Shown here in pieces: positions 33,079-46,121 of a stretch of DNA of 64,000 nt. Made by a program: the position numbers and the translations under genes. Every line of letters starts with the position of its first letter. Position 1 is the first letter of the stretch. Source of the stretch: Podospora pseudocomata (Eukaryota; Ascomycota; Sordariomycetes; Sordariales; Podosporaceae); NCBI RefSeq assembly GCF_035222375.1, contig NW_026946366.1, forward strand, positions 1,860,001 through 1,924,000, in the 5' to 3' direction. The notes below the pieces were generated by a model. The model did no database searches, was not told the origin of the DNA, and worked only from the letters and a program-made list of their open reading frames with translations.

Positions 33079-33490
33079 TTGGGGATATACAAAAAAGGAG
33101 GCTTCACTTTTTCTGGGAATCATAGAAACGCGGAGATGACGAACCTTTGATACCACAATACGGGTTGAGTGGGTTGATAGGTGGATGGACGAGCAAGCAA
33201 AACATACCCCAGGGCGCAGGCAGTTGTTAAAACAAGCACAAAAATGTTCAAATGAGCAGCTCGGCCACGGCTGTCATCGTGCTGAATCAAATTTGTATAA
33301 TTCAGTAAATATACTTTGTACCAATGTGCCTCCCCTGGGTGCTGAATCACTTGCCGCGCTGGATACTATCACCTGTAGAGAGAGGTACTGTCAATCTCAC
33401 CCTGTGCACCACCGCCGCCCTTCCCCCAATGACAGCGCTGATATATAAATATCCCAGACTCTAAATTAACAACGCAGTAACGCCCCCTTT

Positions 33491-35150
33491 TTATGCTGCC
33501 TCCTTCCCCTTGCCCTTGTTTTTACCCCTCCAAGAACTAATACTGTCCTCATCCTTCCAATCGCTGGTCCCATGCCTGTCCAGCTCGTAATCACCCTGCC
33601 CAGGAATGACTCGCGAGCACCATCCACACCAACTCCTCCTCTTACCTTGAACCTCCCTTCCCAATACCTCACCCTTCAGCCTCTCCTCGTCCCATTCTGG
33701 CACGCAAGCCCCAACCTTGACCCTTTTGACCGAAATCTTCTTCATAACGCCCCCGATACCCTCGACTTCGTGTCTCACGTACCCAACCTTCATAGCTGGG
33801 GATGGCGTCCTGCGCATGTGGTCTGACCCTGAGCTCAAAAGTCCCCCCAAAGTATTAGAACCCGAGCCGCCTGTCGCATTGCTAGCCAAGCTACTGAGAC
33901 TAGCATTGCTGGCAGCAGATAGACCCGACGCCATCGTCGAAGTAGAAGCACTGCTATCACTTCTAGAACCGAGCCCTGCGCGAAGCCGGTCCTGTTGAAG
34001 CTGCTGGTCTGCCGCCTCCCGAGCGGCCTCGGCATCATAGTCCGTTTCCTGCTCAACCTCACGGGCGCCGCAACACTGCGAGTTACGACCGCACTGGACC
34101 CCGCGGTCACCATCACCGATACCCGTTCCTAAACCACTGAGGACATCGGTGTATTGGTTGCGCCACTTCCAGACGCTGCCACGGAAAACATGTGTTAGCA
34201 TGTGGAATTTGTGACGGGAGCGTGTGCCAACTATACCTTTGGTAAGTGTTATCGTCGTTTCTGATAGACCTTCCGCACGGGAAACACAGCCAGACCCCAG
34301 AGGAGCCGCATTGGCAGATGGCGCGCTGCATATCATCCGAATCGATACGGACCTCGGGGCGCATTGGGGGCTTGACAAGCTGACCTAGGGGTGCCGTGAC
34401 GCATTTGGTACAGAGACGCCGATGTCGATCTCGGAGCACGATTTGAGCAGGTGGTTTGATAGCGCAATTCTGGTATTGATACAGTCAGGGGGTTGTTGCA
34501 GCGGTTAAGATCAAGCTTTGCGAACTCACCCTGCAAACGATTGTCCCACATCGTCGACAAGGTCCCACCATGTCTCGTGCACATTGCCCTGATTTGCCCT
34601 GGAAATCCGTCCTTGCGGAGGAATCTTGCCCGTAGTACCAGTTGGCAGAGCGCGCTCGAAAGCGTAGTGTGTCTTGCGGGTCAACAGTGACGTCTTCGAG
34701 AGAGCATCGAAGCGACGAGTTGATCAGTCCTCTGCGATCCTGCAGCAGAGCGCTATGTAATATGTGGCATGTGCGGGAGAGGCTGTCGAGGGAGTTCAAG
34801 TCCAGGTTCCTGGCCACTGATTGCGCGATCCTGGAACCAGTCAGTACTTCCTCACCCCCTCGATACGCCGCCGAGGGGAAGGGTTGGTGATGGTCTTGAA
34901 AGGACGACGTGTTTGAAAAGATTGAAAAGAAAGGGTGATTGCCGGCCTACGGATAACATCCCAAAGCCTTGGTCATAAGGTGGTCCTGATTCAGAACCTC
35001 CTTGACGGCATACTCATGAGCCTCCTGGTTGTCCTTCTTATCTGTGCTAACACCTTTCGCCTGGTGAGCTTGAGCTTCAGTGGCATTCCACACCTGCCCA
35101 TCTCTTTGGGACTCGATGTCCTCGTCGTCCAATTCAACAAAGACAGCCAT
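33491..35150 (-). CDS. F-box-like Cys-rich putative zinc-binding protein, four exons
   Basis: Exons 35150-34951, 34830-34530, 34469-34237 and 34175-33491 join in frame to 472 residues; all donors and acceptors fit the consensus. Residues ~60-95 (TKALGCYPIAQSVARNLDLN then LDSLSRTCHILHSALLQDRR) resemble an F-box helix pair. Then follow Cys pairs: CRRCGTIVCRNC, LCTKCV, ICQCGSSGVWLCFPCG, CGRNSQCCG and a late WCGWCSRV, which probably bind zinc. The middle (about residues 290-360) is Ser/Gly-rich and disordered. An F-box would suggest a substrate adaptor of an SCF ubiquitin ligase, but the match is by eye only. The family appears fungal and uncharacterised. Confidence 0.8.
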
Positions 35151-38100
35151 TGTGATAGATCGCGCTCAGGGGAGGGAAAAGGGGTGGTGTCGGGTTCAAT
35201 GATGATATCGGCGCGATAGCGATGATGCGGTGACCAGGAGGGTTCTCAAAGACCCGGAATCGGAACGGGAGATCGAGGAGTTGCAGGCAAGGCACAGGGA
35301 GGGAACGCACAAAGACAATAACAGGGGAAAAGGAGAAACGTATCACTGAAGAGGAAAAGATAGATGTGCCATTATCAAGCCGTGAATGTAACTTCTGGCA
35401 ACATGATATAAGTTGATGCCAGTTTGACGTGTACACCAAGCAACGCCTGTAGCTTCCAGGTAGAACGAACCGTTGTTTGGGGGAGGAGCCAGCCAACCCC
35501 GGTAGGGACCCCACTCTGGGTAAACGACCCCGTCACCGGGATGCAGGAGCCGCTAAAACAACCCCACCTTGGCCAACTGCTAAGGATTGGCGGGGTATTT
35601 GCCCACGTCACTATCACGACCGTTGCTGCACCTGGGCATGTGACGTTTGCGACTTTGCTGGATTTGAACGCCATTGAGAGATATCTTCAAGACTATGATG
35701 GATTAGACGCAAAAAACTCTGCCGGGGCACGTGGCTCATGCCCCTGAGGAACATTGCTGTTGCGTACAGCTGTTACGTACCTTGGGAAATCTACCCCTTA
35801 TAGCCCTTGCCTAGTTGTTGGTACGGAAACCTACTATTCATATTGAGTTTTTCGAGACCCGGCAATCTGGAACATCCTTTCCTCAGTGAGGCGTCCCCTA
35901 GAACCACGATCGTCCTGGCGCCAGGAACAATCCACGTTGTTCTGCGCGTCGAAGCTTCGAACTTGGCCCCCCTACGAAACCCCATGTCTTGATTGTGGCA
36001 CATGACCGAGTCTCTTGAATTCTTCACCGCACCACTCTGATTCACCGCATCATGGAACAGTTCTTCCTTACCTTGTGTTATGTTGCCAACGATAAGTCAT
36101 GGCTAGAGCAGGTCCAGTAATATGCTGGGCTGGATACCCCCTCCGTCAGGTATGTCCAAAACAGATGGATATCTCCTCTTACTTGATCGCGCGGAAGGGC
36201 CAACATGTGATTTGTAGACCATGCCTACAGAGATCATTCTTGAACGAAAGGTTCTAAAGGGACATCTGGGCCAGCGTTGTCAATTCGGGATACACTACCC
36301 GCGATTCTCACCTGGCATTGAAAGCCTCTGTGCCTCTCGCATCAAATCGACTAAATCTTCTCATCAGCAACCACTCCCAAAATCTGAATCAACTGGGAGT
36401 TAAGCAACGCCACAGTCGATACCCATCACCGTTCATCTTGCTCATGTGGTTACACAGCAGATATTTGGTACCTATCAGCTTACTGGACACAATCCTTTAC
36501 CCGCAAACAGCTTACCGTGCAGGTCGAATGCCATGTTGTTGGACCCAGAGCCGTCGATGAATCCTGCCGATACGAGAATATTGTTGCCGGCATGAGAATG
36601 CTGTCCCTCCGTGATTGGTCAACCTGACAACCAGGTCCTGTCAGCTCTTCCTCACCTGCAGAATTTGGCAGCATGGTAACACGCACCGCATCACTCGATG
36701 GACCGAACTCACTCACTCGAAAGTCAGCAAATCAAAGCCGAGACCTTCAGCAACTTGAATTGGAAAAGCCTTGCTTTATCGCTAATTTTCCCGATATTTG
36801 TCTGCCGTTTATCTGCGGGAGTAATCCGTTTTGGCGAGGAGCAAACGCTCTCCCTGTCGGCGATCCGTTTAACAAGCCAGCACGTATCCTTGCCATCCAG
36901 GTTACTATCTTTATCCCTAGTCGGTTTGCCGTCGATCATATTGATTAATCGGTAGTTACCTACCTGGTGCGTGGGACTCCAGGCTACAAAGCTCCTAACA
37001 GTTGGCGATAATTGTACAGCGATACACTCATTGTTTACTGGCCTCAAGCCTTCCCATCACCATACACTAAGGCAGCTCTTATCCAGGCACTGTGCTTGTA
37101 GAGACGGATCTCACCTCAGTCCCAACCTGAACAACACTCACAAATCCGAGCTTATCGCAAGGCGCCATGGACCCATGCACACCGCATTCCAAAGCTGCAG
37201 TAGACGTTATCTGAGCACACTGGCCTGGAAATGCGGCTATCGCGAAGTGGTACCAGTGCTGCCGTGGCTTTTCAAACCACAAGAGGCGTTGTGAAGCAGG
37301 GGTGAAGACAGCTGAACCGCTCGAGCGCAGGCATGGAAAGCTTGAGCATGCAAGATTGGTGGCTGTCAATGCCCCTTTTCAAAAGACAGAATCAATATTC
37401 ACAACCTGGCAAAACAGCGCTTGACGGAACACGCCTCAGTGCCTGGTTCATCTTTGCGTTTATCAGTCTACCGCAGTACCAACAACTGTCACCATCATTG
37501 CCAACAACAGCGATTATTCCGCCTTGAAATGCCAAGTGCTGAGCCGAAGGACATGCATTGCAGTGATGCGACAACGGACTCTCGGTCTTCGTATCGGCCA
37601 TCTTCACAAAAGCTCGCTCCTGTCCGGAGCAAAACAGAAAACGATGGCTTCATTCTGAGCCTCACCAGGACATTCCTGTTGTCTTGTAGAGTGGAATTAT
37701 CAAAGCACCCAGTTTGGGCCCATTATCATCACCGCAATCTCGGCGGCTTCTAACATCGAGTTCAGCTCCCCACTGGAACACAGAAAAGCGCGCTCGAGAA
37801 TTCACCATTGCTCCCACGCTAATCTCAGTGTCCAGCGCCTGGCCAGGGCCCCCCTTTTTCCTAGTCCTAATTTGGCAGCCAGCCTAGCAACTATCAGAAA
37901 ACTGTTAAGCCTTACGAGTTTTGCGAGCGCCAATCAGCCAGCCACCGGCTGTGGCTTGCTGCGCGCGGCCAATACATATCTCTTAATTTTACCAGCAAAC
38001 AAACATGGCCGTATGGTTATTCATCGCTGATCTGGACCCGACAGGCAGGATACCTTCGCCATCTGTCTCATGAGTCTCATGAATAGCCCTGTTAAAGATG

Positions 38101-39058
38101 ATCGACCGTAAACCACAACTGACAGCGATCATCGGTGGACTCTTTGTTCGGATCTTTCCAGAGCTTAATTTTTTCGTCTTGATGGGATCCACAGGCACCA
38201 AATGGACCCCTGCTGCATCACTGCCCAGCCGATCCGCTGGAACGAGCTGGTTTCCGAGCTGATGTTTGGTGGATGGGGGTCGTGCTATCCGTGCCGATTG
38301 CTACCCCGTACCCAATTTGAGAATCCCTCGCGAGGGTCCCTCTTCTTGTACCCACCGGCTTTATACGTCTAGATTCTGCCTTCTTGTTCATAATTGCCTC
38401 TGGACTTTTATCAGGCGATCTAGATGAACTGTAGAACCGATACCTAGGTTACAATTCTGCCAGCACTGCAGCCGGGCACAGCCGACCCGGGAAGCCATGC
38501 GTAAATATAGTTGGTCTGCATGGTATTTCCATTTACACCACGCTTAACGATAAACAGGGGTGGTGACAGAATAGGCTAGCAGGCCTTTCAGCGCCGGCGC
38601 CAACCCAGTCTTGGGGAACGCCTGGTACCTTGGCAATGGCATCAGTGCACGAAGGGGAGGGTTAATGGGCGGCACGCTGAGCTGTCACAGCTTGACCCCC
38701 TGCTCCGTTTTCTCTTTTGATTGCTACCCGCACCTATACAGGGCTCAATCCCCCCCTCCATTCCTTCCAGTGTCACTGGACTTGTTTTTCCTTTCCTTCG
38801 TTTTGCTCTTTGAGGTCCGGATTGACTCAAGATCCAACCCAACCTTGTTGCTCACATACCACGAGTTCGAACTTCGAGGGTTGCCTTCCCCACCCTGAGG
38901 GTCTCCTGGCGCACCTCGATCCGTGTTTACGACGAAACCTAATCGGACTGTCAGACCTCTTTACTCCGGTGCTCGAGACCAAACAGAGCGAAAGTCTTGC
39001 CCTGACATCTTGGGAGGTAGGGCCATTCGTTCCTGCCACCACGAGATAGGCCGGCAAG
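35151..39058. other. Gene-poor region upstream of the GT2 synthase
   Basis: About 3.9 kb show no accepted gene. Short frames (35424-35747, 36673-36955, 37421-37753) carry no motif. The last ~400 bases include CT-rich tracts and are the likely promoter and leader of the GT2 synthase. The first part is the leader side of the divergent F-box-like gene. Confidence 0.4.
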
Positions 39059-41997
39059 ATGAAGAAGTTCCAGTCGTACTTTACGCCTGCGACAGGTCCA
39101 GATGATCAGCCAGGGAGTACGGACGGGGAGAAGGTAAAGGGGGGCCGTGGGAAAAAGCAGGGGACCAAGCCGACTACACACCAACTTCAGCCAATACAAC
39201 CGCGAGGAAGACAACCACCACCGCCCTCCGAAGCAACATCTGGACATGCCACTCCTCAGGTTGCGTCCGGCGGGGCGAGTATGCTGTCTGTTCCAGACGC
39301 GGCGACGGTTCGGTCAGGCTCCAAACGAAGTCCAAGCAGATCCCGAGCCTCGTTTCGACACTCGGTATTCCCAGCAGGTGACCAGCGGAACCATGACACG
39401 GGCACCATTATGGAAATCCGAAACGACATGATGGTCAATTGGCTGTACGAGCAGCAACTCCGGAAACAGTACGCCAGCGGAATGGATCCCTACGAAGGTG
39501 TTGTTTTGAAGAAGGCCCGGGGCAACTTCACCTGCTGCCCCCCCCAGATGGCTGGCATTCCCGAATCGCTGTACGCCATGGTCTCCCAAATGAACGTACG
39601 CTGCGCCATGACGGTCAACACGCCCGTTGTGAGGGCGTTGATGGACTCGATCGTCACCAAAACCGATATCGACTATGTGCCGCTTCCCGACGGGCTCCGA
39701 GTCCAGATTTTGCCTTCCATGGTGGATCTTCCGAGGGGTCAGTTGCATCACTTTGCGGCCTTTATTGAGGACGTCAGGATGCTGGTTGTGTGGGACGATG
39801 AGCCCGAGAAGCTGTTGGAGAGGGCTCATACTCTGGAACAGAGGTTTATTGAGATCATTTGGGGGAGGGGGGAGGAGGGCGAGGACGACGAGAAAGACGA
39901 AAAGAACATGGCAAATGTCAATGTGGACGAATTGGACCCGAACCAGCTGGAGGGTGCTCCTGAGAAACGGCCCATCAGATTGGAAAGCGCCATCATTGTG
40001 ACACTCACCATGATTCTCTGGATCGTATGCTCGGGATTGGGATGGAGAGCATTGGCATACCAGTCTGCAGTGGATGGTACCTATCTCAGATTTGCGCTGC
40101 TGGCCGTCTGCCCACTGCAGATGTTTGTCAGTCTGTTCTTCTTCCAGTCAATTGTCAGCAACCTTTTCCAGATCTTTGGCCCCATTTCAGCAGTCGCAAA
40201 CAACAGCAAGTACTACAGCGGAAAGCCACCCCGCCGGCTCAATCGCGATGCCAACGCTCTTCCTCATGTCACAATCCAGATGCCCGTGTACAAGGAGGGC
40301 TTGAATGCTGTCATTCAGCCCACGGTTGTGTCCCTCAAGGCGGCCATTAGCACATACGAAATGCAGGGTGGATCGGCCAACATCTTTGTCAACGACGACG
40401 GTATGCAGCTCATCTCCGAGGAGGACGCCCAGGCCCGCCGCGACTTTTATGACGAGCACAACATCGGCTGGGTGGCGCGCCCACCTCACAATCCCAACCC
40501 CAAGGAGGAAGGCGAGCTCAAGTTTATCCGTCGCGGCAAGTTCAAGAAGGCCAGCAACATGAACTACGCTCTGCGCACCAGCAATCTCGTGGAAGCCAAG
40601 CTCGATGCTATCCAGCGGGGTCCTAAGTGGACCAACGAGCAGGAGACAGCTGCGTACCGCCAGTGCCTTGCTGAGGTTTTGGATGGTGATGAAGGCCGGA
40701 CTTGGGCTGATGGCAACATTCGCGTTGGCGACTACATTCTGATCATCGACTCCGATACTCGTGTTCCCAAGGACTGCTTGTTGGATGCTGTTAGTGAGAT
40801 GGAGCAGAGCCCCGAGGTCGCCATCATCCAGTTCCAGTCTGGTGTCATGAACGTTACCAATTCATTCTTCGAGAGAGGGTAAGTCGTATTCGGGGCGGGA
40901 GGATGAAGACAAAGGGCTAACTGTGCTTCTAGCGTCACATTTTTTACCTATCTGATTTACACGTGCATTACTTACGCCGTTGCCTCTGGCGATGCGTGCC
41001 CCTTCGTCGGACACAACGCTGTGCTCAGATGGTCAGCTATCCAGGACGCCACTGCATACACCGATGAAGACGGCTATGAGAAGTATTGGTCTGAAGCACA
41101 CGTGTCGGAAGATTTCGAAATGGCCCTCCGCCTCCAGGTCGCCGGCTACACGCTTCGCTACGCCTCTTACACCGGCGATGGATTCAAGGAGGGTGTCAGT
41201 TTGACCGTCTATGACGAACTGGCCCGCTGGGAAAAGTATGCCTTTGGCTGCAACGAGCTTTTGTTTCATCCTCTCCGATTCTGGATTGTCAGGGGCCCAT
41301 TCACTAGTCTCTTCCGGGAGTTTATCTGCTCGAGCATTCCGCTGCCCAAGAAGATGACCATTATGGCTTACGTCGGCACCTACTACGCCATTTCTGCAGC
41401 CTGGTGCATCACCCTGGCCAACTACTTTATCACCGGCTGGTTTTATGGCTTGTATGACAAGTATTATCTGGATTCGTTCGCCATCTATGTTTCCATCGTG
41501 GTTGTCTTCAACGGTCTTGGTAACGTTGGGTTGGCCGTGCTGCGGTACCGGTTGAGTGAGAAGGGTCTTCTCAGTGCCTGTAAGTTTTCATCTGCTTGGC
41601 TTTATCATGCGGCTTGCAGCCCACTAACTTCTTTCCAGTCTGGGAGTGTATCAAGTGGATTCCAATGTTCACCATCTTCCTGGGCGGTCTTTCTCTCCAC
41701 ACGGCCCAAGCTATCTTGTGCCACTTTTTCGAAATCGAAATGATCTGGGGCGCCACGGCAAAGGAACTCGAAAACTTGAGCTTCGGCAGCGAAATCCTGC
41801 GCATCATCCGCAAGTTCAAGTTCACGTTCGTGTACTGCTTCCTCTGCACGGCGCTCATGATCTGCGGCACCACCGTTTTTCCCCACCAGTGGCGCATCGG
41901 CGAGTTTTACGCCATCTACCCTCTCTCGACCACCGTGGTTGCTCATTTCTCCCTGCCTGTGTTTTTGAACCCGGCCTTGATGAAGTTCACGTGGTAG
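39059..41997 (+). CDS. GT2 family membrane polysaccharide synthase (CPS-1/GT2-like)
   Basis: Three exons (39059-40878, 40933-41579, 41639-41997) give 941 residues. A disordered Ser/Pro-rich N-terminus (~100 residues) and a regulatory region precede two membrane helices (IIVTLTMILWIVCSGLGWRA, LRFALLAVCPLQMFVSLFFF). The GT-A domain then shows VTIQMPVYKEG, FVNDDGMQ, the metal-binding IIDSDTRVP, SEDFEMALRLQ (acceptor-base acidic residue) and ARWEKYAFG (the (Q/R)xxRW-like motif of processive synthases). Four to five more helices follow. The arrangement fits fungal GT2 enzymes related to hyaluronan or cellulose synthases, such as Neurospora CPS-1 and Zymoseptoria GT2, which are needed for cell wall and hyphal growth. 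That exact orthology is my inference; the polymer made is unknown. Confidence 0.9.
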
Positions 41998-43123
41998 TTT
42001 TGGGGAGAGGCTTTTGGGTATCTTTTTTTCTTCTCATGACTCAGAAAAATGGGTAATCGTTAATGATGTTATTGTTACTTTTCGAGCGGACGATATATAC
42101 TTGATAGATTTTTTCTTGTGATCTTTCGGACTTCTTTACAACTGTGATTGGGTTATCTCAGGGAATGGGAGTTTTGGAGTAACACAGCTTACGGTGAGCT
42201 GAAGATGGGGTGGAATATTAAAGATGGAAACCGACTGTATACAAGACCACTCATATTCTCTTACCACCTGTATTCTTTTTTGATAAATTTCAATTGAGAA
42301 CCATGACATAGAAACTTGCTTCTTTACATATGCGAGATACAAGTGGGGGTTGGCAAGCTGAGCCCAAGTGTCAGAATCAAAGTTTTTCAAGCATTCAACT
42401 TCCTATCTCGGCTGCGGCAAGCTGCGGCAAACTGCGGGAAGCGTATCGAGATGCCCGCGTGCTCTTGGGGTGACATTGGCGGCGACAAGAGTGGTGATGG
42501 AGCGGAAGGTGTGAGCCGCGATAAGAAAAGATAAGCACCGCCAAGCTCACAATTCTTCGTTGGAGAAGGGCGCCACCCGCGCGGCGCGCACACAATCAAG
42601 ACGATCAAAACGGCCCCGCATGGGTGCCCCTCCAAAAATTTTCCCCTCCATCATCTGCCACCAGCCAGCCCCTGCGGGCTATTATCCGGCTCTCTTGTAG
42701 CCAAAAAAAAAAAAATGACTCCAGAATATGGATCTCGTCTTGACCTCGTCCTCCGCTTGCCACTGCTTTTCCCAGCCTCTGGTTGGTCGCTTTCTGTCTG
42801 GGGATAACCTCTGGGGTTGACATCTCAGTGTTCTGGACTTGCCTTGTCAGTGATCCCTTGTTGACTTGTGATATTTTCCTGCCGAACCCGATCTCGGTGT
42901 GGTGTCCGTACCCATCATCTCAACTCACGACTCCTCCTCGACCTCCTCTCCTCCTCGGCCAAAGTCAAGCCTTTCCACTTCCGACTGCCGATTCTATTAC
43001 CTATAGGCTTTTTTCCCGCGACGAATTCTTCGCTGGAAACTTCGTCGTCACCCATTGCCGATCGTCGACCGCAGTGTATGTGTTGCGCGCGCATACCGAT
43101 ACATATAGGAAACAGTAGCCACA
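41998..43123. other. Intergenic between GT2 synthase and ADE4
   Basis: About 1.1 kb with the GT2 3' UTR on the left and a CT-rich ADE4 promoter and leader on the right. No coding frame was accepted. Confidence 0.4.
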
Positions 43124-44961
43124 ATGTGCGGTATCCTTGCTCTGATCCTCGCCGACTGGCAGGCCACTGACGCCGCCTTCGACTTACACGAGGCTCTGTA
43201 CTATCTCCAACATCGCGGCCAAGATGCTTGCGGTATCTCCACCAGCGCCGTCGGCGGCAGGATATACCAGTGCAAGGGCAATGGCATGGCCGCCAAGGTC
43301 TTTGAGGATGGCAAGCGCATTGCTGATCTTCCTGGCTACATGGGCATTGCCCATCTCCGGTATCCCACCGCCGGAACCAGCTCCGTAGGTCCATCATCTT
43401 GTTCCAATGGTGTTGTCTAACCTAACTGACACCCCGGTTGCGCGTAGAGCGCCGAGAGCCAACCTTTTTATGTCAACTCTCCCTACGGTATCTGCTTTGC
43501 GCATAATGGTAACCTGATCAACGCCCCCGAGTTGCGCAAGTTCCTCGATCAGGAAGCCCACCGTCATGTCAACACCGACTCCGACAGCGAGCTCATGCTC
43601 AACGTTTTGGCTAACGCTTTGAACGAGACTGGCAAGGCCCGTGTGAACACCGACGATATCTTCAACGCCCTGGCCGAGACCTACAACAGATGTCAGGGCG
43701 CCTGGGCTGGCGTTGCCATGATTGCCGGTTTCGGTGTGCTCGCCTTCCGTGACAGCTGGGGCATCCGCCCCCTTGTCATGGGCTCCAGGCCCTCTGCCAC
43801 CCAGGAGGGTGGCATCGACTACATGTTTGCGTCAGAGAGCATTGCGCTTCGCCAATTGGGCTTCAAGAACTTCCAGGATATTCTCCCCGGTCAGGCCGTT
43901 TTCATCCAGAAGGGCGGCCAACCCCAATTCCACCAGGTCACCCCGATCAAGGCCTACTCCCCCGACATCTTCGAGTACGTCTACTTTGCCCGTCCAGATG
44001 CGGTCATGGATGGCATCTCGGTCAACGAGAGCAGACGGATCATGGGTGCCAAGCTGGCGGACAAGCTCAAGGAGATTCTCGGAGAGGAGGGCATCAAGGA
44101 GATCGACGCCATCATTCCCATCCCAGAAACTGCCTCCACCAGCGCGCAGGTGGTATCGGACAAACTCGGGATTCCCTTCTCCAACGGCTTCATCAAGAAC
44201 CGTTACGTCTACCGCACCTTCATTCTCCCCGGGCAAAAGGCCCGGCAAAAGAGCGTCCGCCGCAAGCTCAGCGCCATGGAGTCCGAGTTCAAGGACCGCG
44301 TGGTTTGCTTGGTGGACGACTCCATTGTCCGCGGTACCACATCTAGGGAGATTGTCAGTATGGCCCGCGAGGCCGGCGCCCGCAAGGTCATCTTTGCCAG
44401 TTGCGCCCCGCCTATCAAGTACCCTCACATCTACGGCATCGATCTTGCCTCTCCTCAGGAGCTTATTGCGCACGAGAAGACGAGGCAGGATATTGCCCGC
44501 CACATCAACGCTGATGAGGTTGTGTACCAAGATTTGGACGATCTCAAGGCGGCGTGCACTGAGGCGAGCGGAGGCAAGATCACTGAGTTTGAGGTTGGCG
44601 TATTCTGCGGCGAGTATCAGACCGATGTGCCAGATGGGTATTTCGATCATCTGAATGAGCTCCGAGGAAAGAAGAGGGAGGCCGCGCCTACTGCTGGCGG
44701 AGAGACCGTCGTTGCGAGCGGCGGGCCAGTAAACGTGGCCAACGGCGAGAAAAGTGTACAGTTTAAGACTGACTTGTCGGGGGTGACACCTGGGGGGTTG
44801 ACTCCTTTGACTGAGGAGGCTGTCAAGGGGACTGCGGCAGTTAGCCCGGATAACAGGCAAGATATTAGGTGAGCTTTCTTGTTAGCCATTCGGCTGTTTG
44901 AGAGTTTGACTAACGTGGTAGTAGCATCCACAACTTGGCAACTGATCCCAACAACCGGTAA
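43124..44961 (+). CDS. ADE4: Amidophosphoribosyltransferase, first step of purine synthesis
   Basis: The enzyme makes 5-phosphoribosylamine from PRPP and glutamine in the cytosol. Exons 43124-43384, 43448-44868 and 44922-44961 give 573 residues. Met-Cys-Gly-Ile at the start exposes the catalytic Cys of the class II glutamine amidotransferase domain; [21 protein letters not shown] and CFAHNGNL are family blocks. The C-terminal phosphoribosyltransferase domain shows [15 protein letters not shown], the PRPP loop. There is no N-terminal propeptide, as in yeast. After the domain a ~50-residue Gly/Thr-rich tail follows, specific to filamentous fungi. The last acceptor is a TAGTAG pair, so the product may differ by one Ser (572 or 573). 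Motifs and exon joints make the call firm. Confidence 0.95.
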
Positions 44962-45816
44962 ATGATGTGCTGGTAATGATTTGTGATATGGCATGGCGTG
45001 TTTGACGGCTGGGGGGTATTTTGCACGTTTTGCTCGGTTCGATTCGTTGTACATTCGCTCACTTTGGGGGTTTCACCTGGCATGATACAAAAAAAGATAC
45101 GATACACTATCAAGAGGGATGGAAAAAGATAGACGGGACGGTTGGGGAAGACGATTCATGGGGATGTATGGTATGCATCCGAACAGGGCGAACAGGGCGG
45201 TTGGGTCAAGTTTTGATGTTGGGAATGTATCAAACCGCAGAGCAAGCAGGTGTGGGTTTTTGATAGAGCAAAAAAAGAGAAGATGCGCAAGATCAAAAGA
45301 GACAATCCTATTGTTTGGCATTGGCGTGACACTAGGAAGCGTGATTTCGGTGAGTAGCCTTATTTTGTGTCCGGCGAACTCATTCGAGATGGGGCCAGCA
45401 GCGTCACGCAGCAGATGGACTGACCTCGTGACTTGGGGAGCAGGTATCTAGCCGGCCTTGTGGGGTTTTAGGATTCTGGGGTAAGCTCTTGGGTGGCATG
45501 TGGTCAACTTTTTTTCTGTTTCTGAAGTTAAATACCTGACCCAGACAGTAAGGCAAGACTTTGGGTTGAAAGTGAACTTTTGGCCAAGCAAGGCTTTTCT
45601 TGATTGTCAAGGCAGAGGATACTTTTTCGTTTGACGTGTTCACACGGCAGAAAAGCAAACATTGTTTTTGACTTTGGCATCGCGACTACAGGAATCACAA
45701 CAGTTGGCGTCTTTCCAACTTAAAGTCGCAAGTCTACCGGAAATACTACTTTATCCACAACCAACCCAATATTAGCAGCCTATCTTGTTTTGTTCAAGCC
45801 GAAGAAAGCACCCAAC
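44962..45816. other. Intergenic, ADE4 3' region
   Basis: The 855 bases between ADE4 and the small Ser/Thr-rich gene hold no convincing frame or RNA gene. Confidence 0.4.
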
Positions 45817-46121
45817 ATGACGACCGAGTCTACGACTCCTCCTGCCGCCCAGGCAGAGGGTGAGAAGACCACAACAACACCCAAGACAGTAAACACAACC
45901 GCCCCCTTCAAGTCAAAGTAATACACTGACAGAACGACCAGACCCGGTCCTCCAATGATAGTAGCAGCGTTGCTACCAGTACCACCGCTAGCAAATGTGC
46001 TGCTGTCAGCGCTGTTGATGCCTCGGACAAGTCAAAGGAGAATATGGAGGCCTCCCTTCCGCATTCGATCCCCAAGAAGCCGACCAGCTCGGAGATGTAT
46101 TCGGCTTGTCATTATGACTAG
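45817..46121 (+). CDS. Small Ser/Thr-rich protein, 83 residues, two exons
   Basis: An ATG at 45817 opens MTTESTTPPAAQAEGEKTTT; the unspliced frame ends after 34 codons. A 53-nt intron (45889-45941; GTAAAC donor, CTGAC branch, CAG acceptor) joins it in phase 0 to a frame of 59 codons ending at 46121. The product is hydrophilic, rich in Ser, Thr, Ala and Lys, and ends SSEMYSACHYD. It has no signal peptide, membrane span or known domain and looks disordered. Support is the intron signals and the clean second frame; transcripts would decide. Function unknown. Confidence 0.45.

Noticed and set aside
35424-35747. Plus-strand frame of 107 codons
   Set aside because: It overlaps the leader side of the F-box-like gene and has no recognisable pattern.
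43832-44860. Minus-strand frame of 342 codons across ADE4
   Set aside because: Antisense shadow of a well-identified gene; same cause, no family features.
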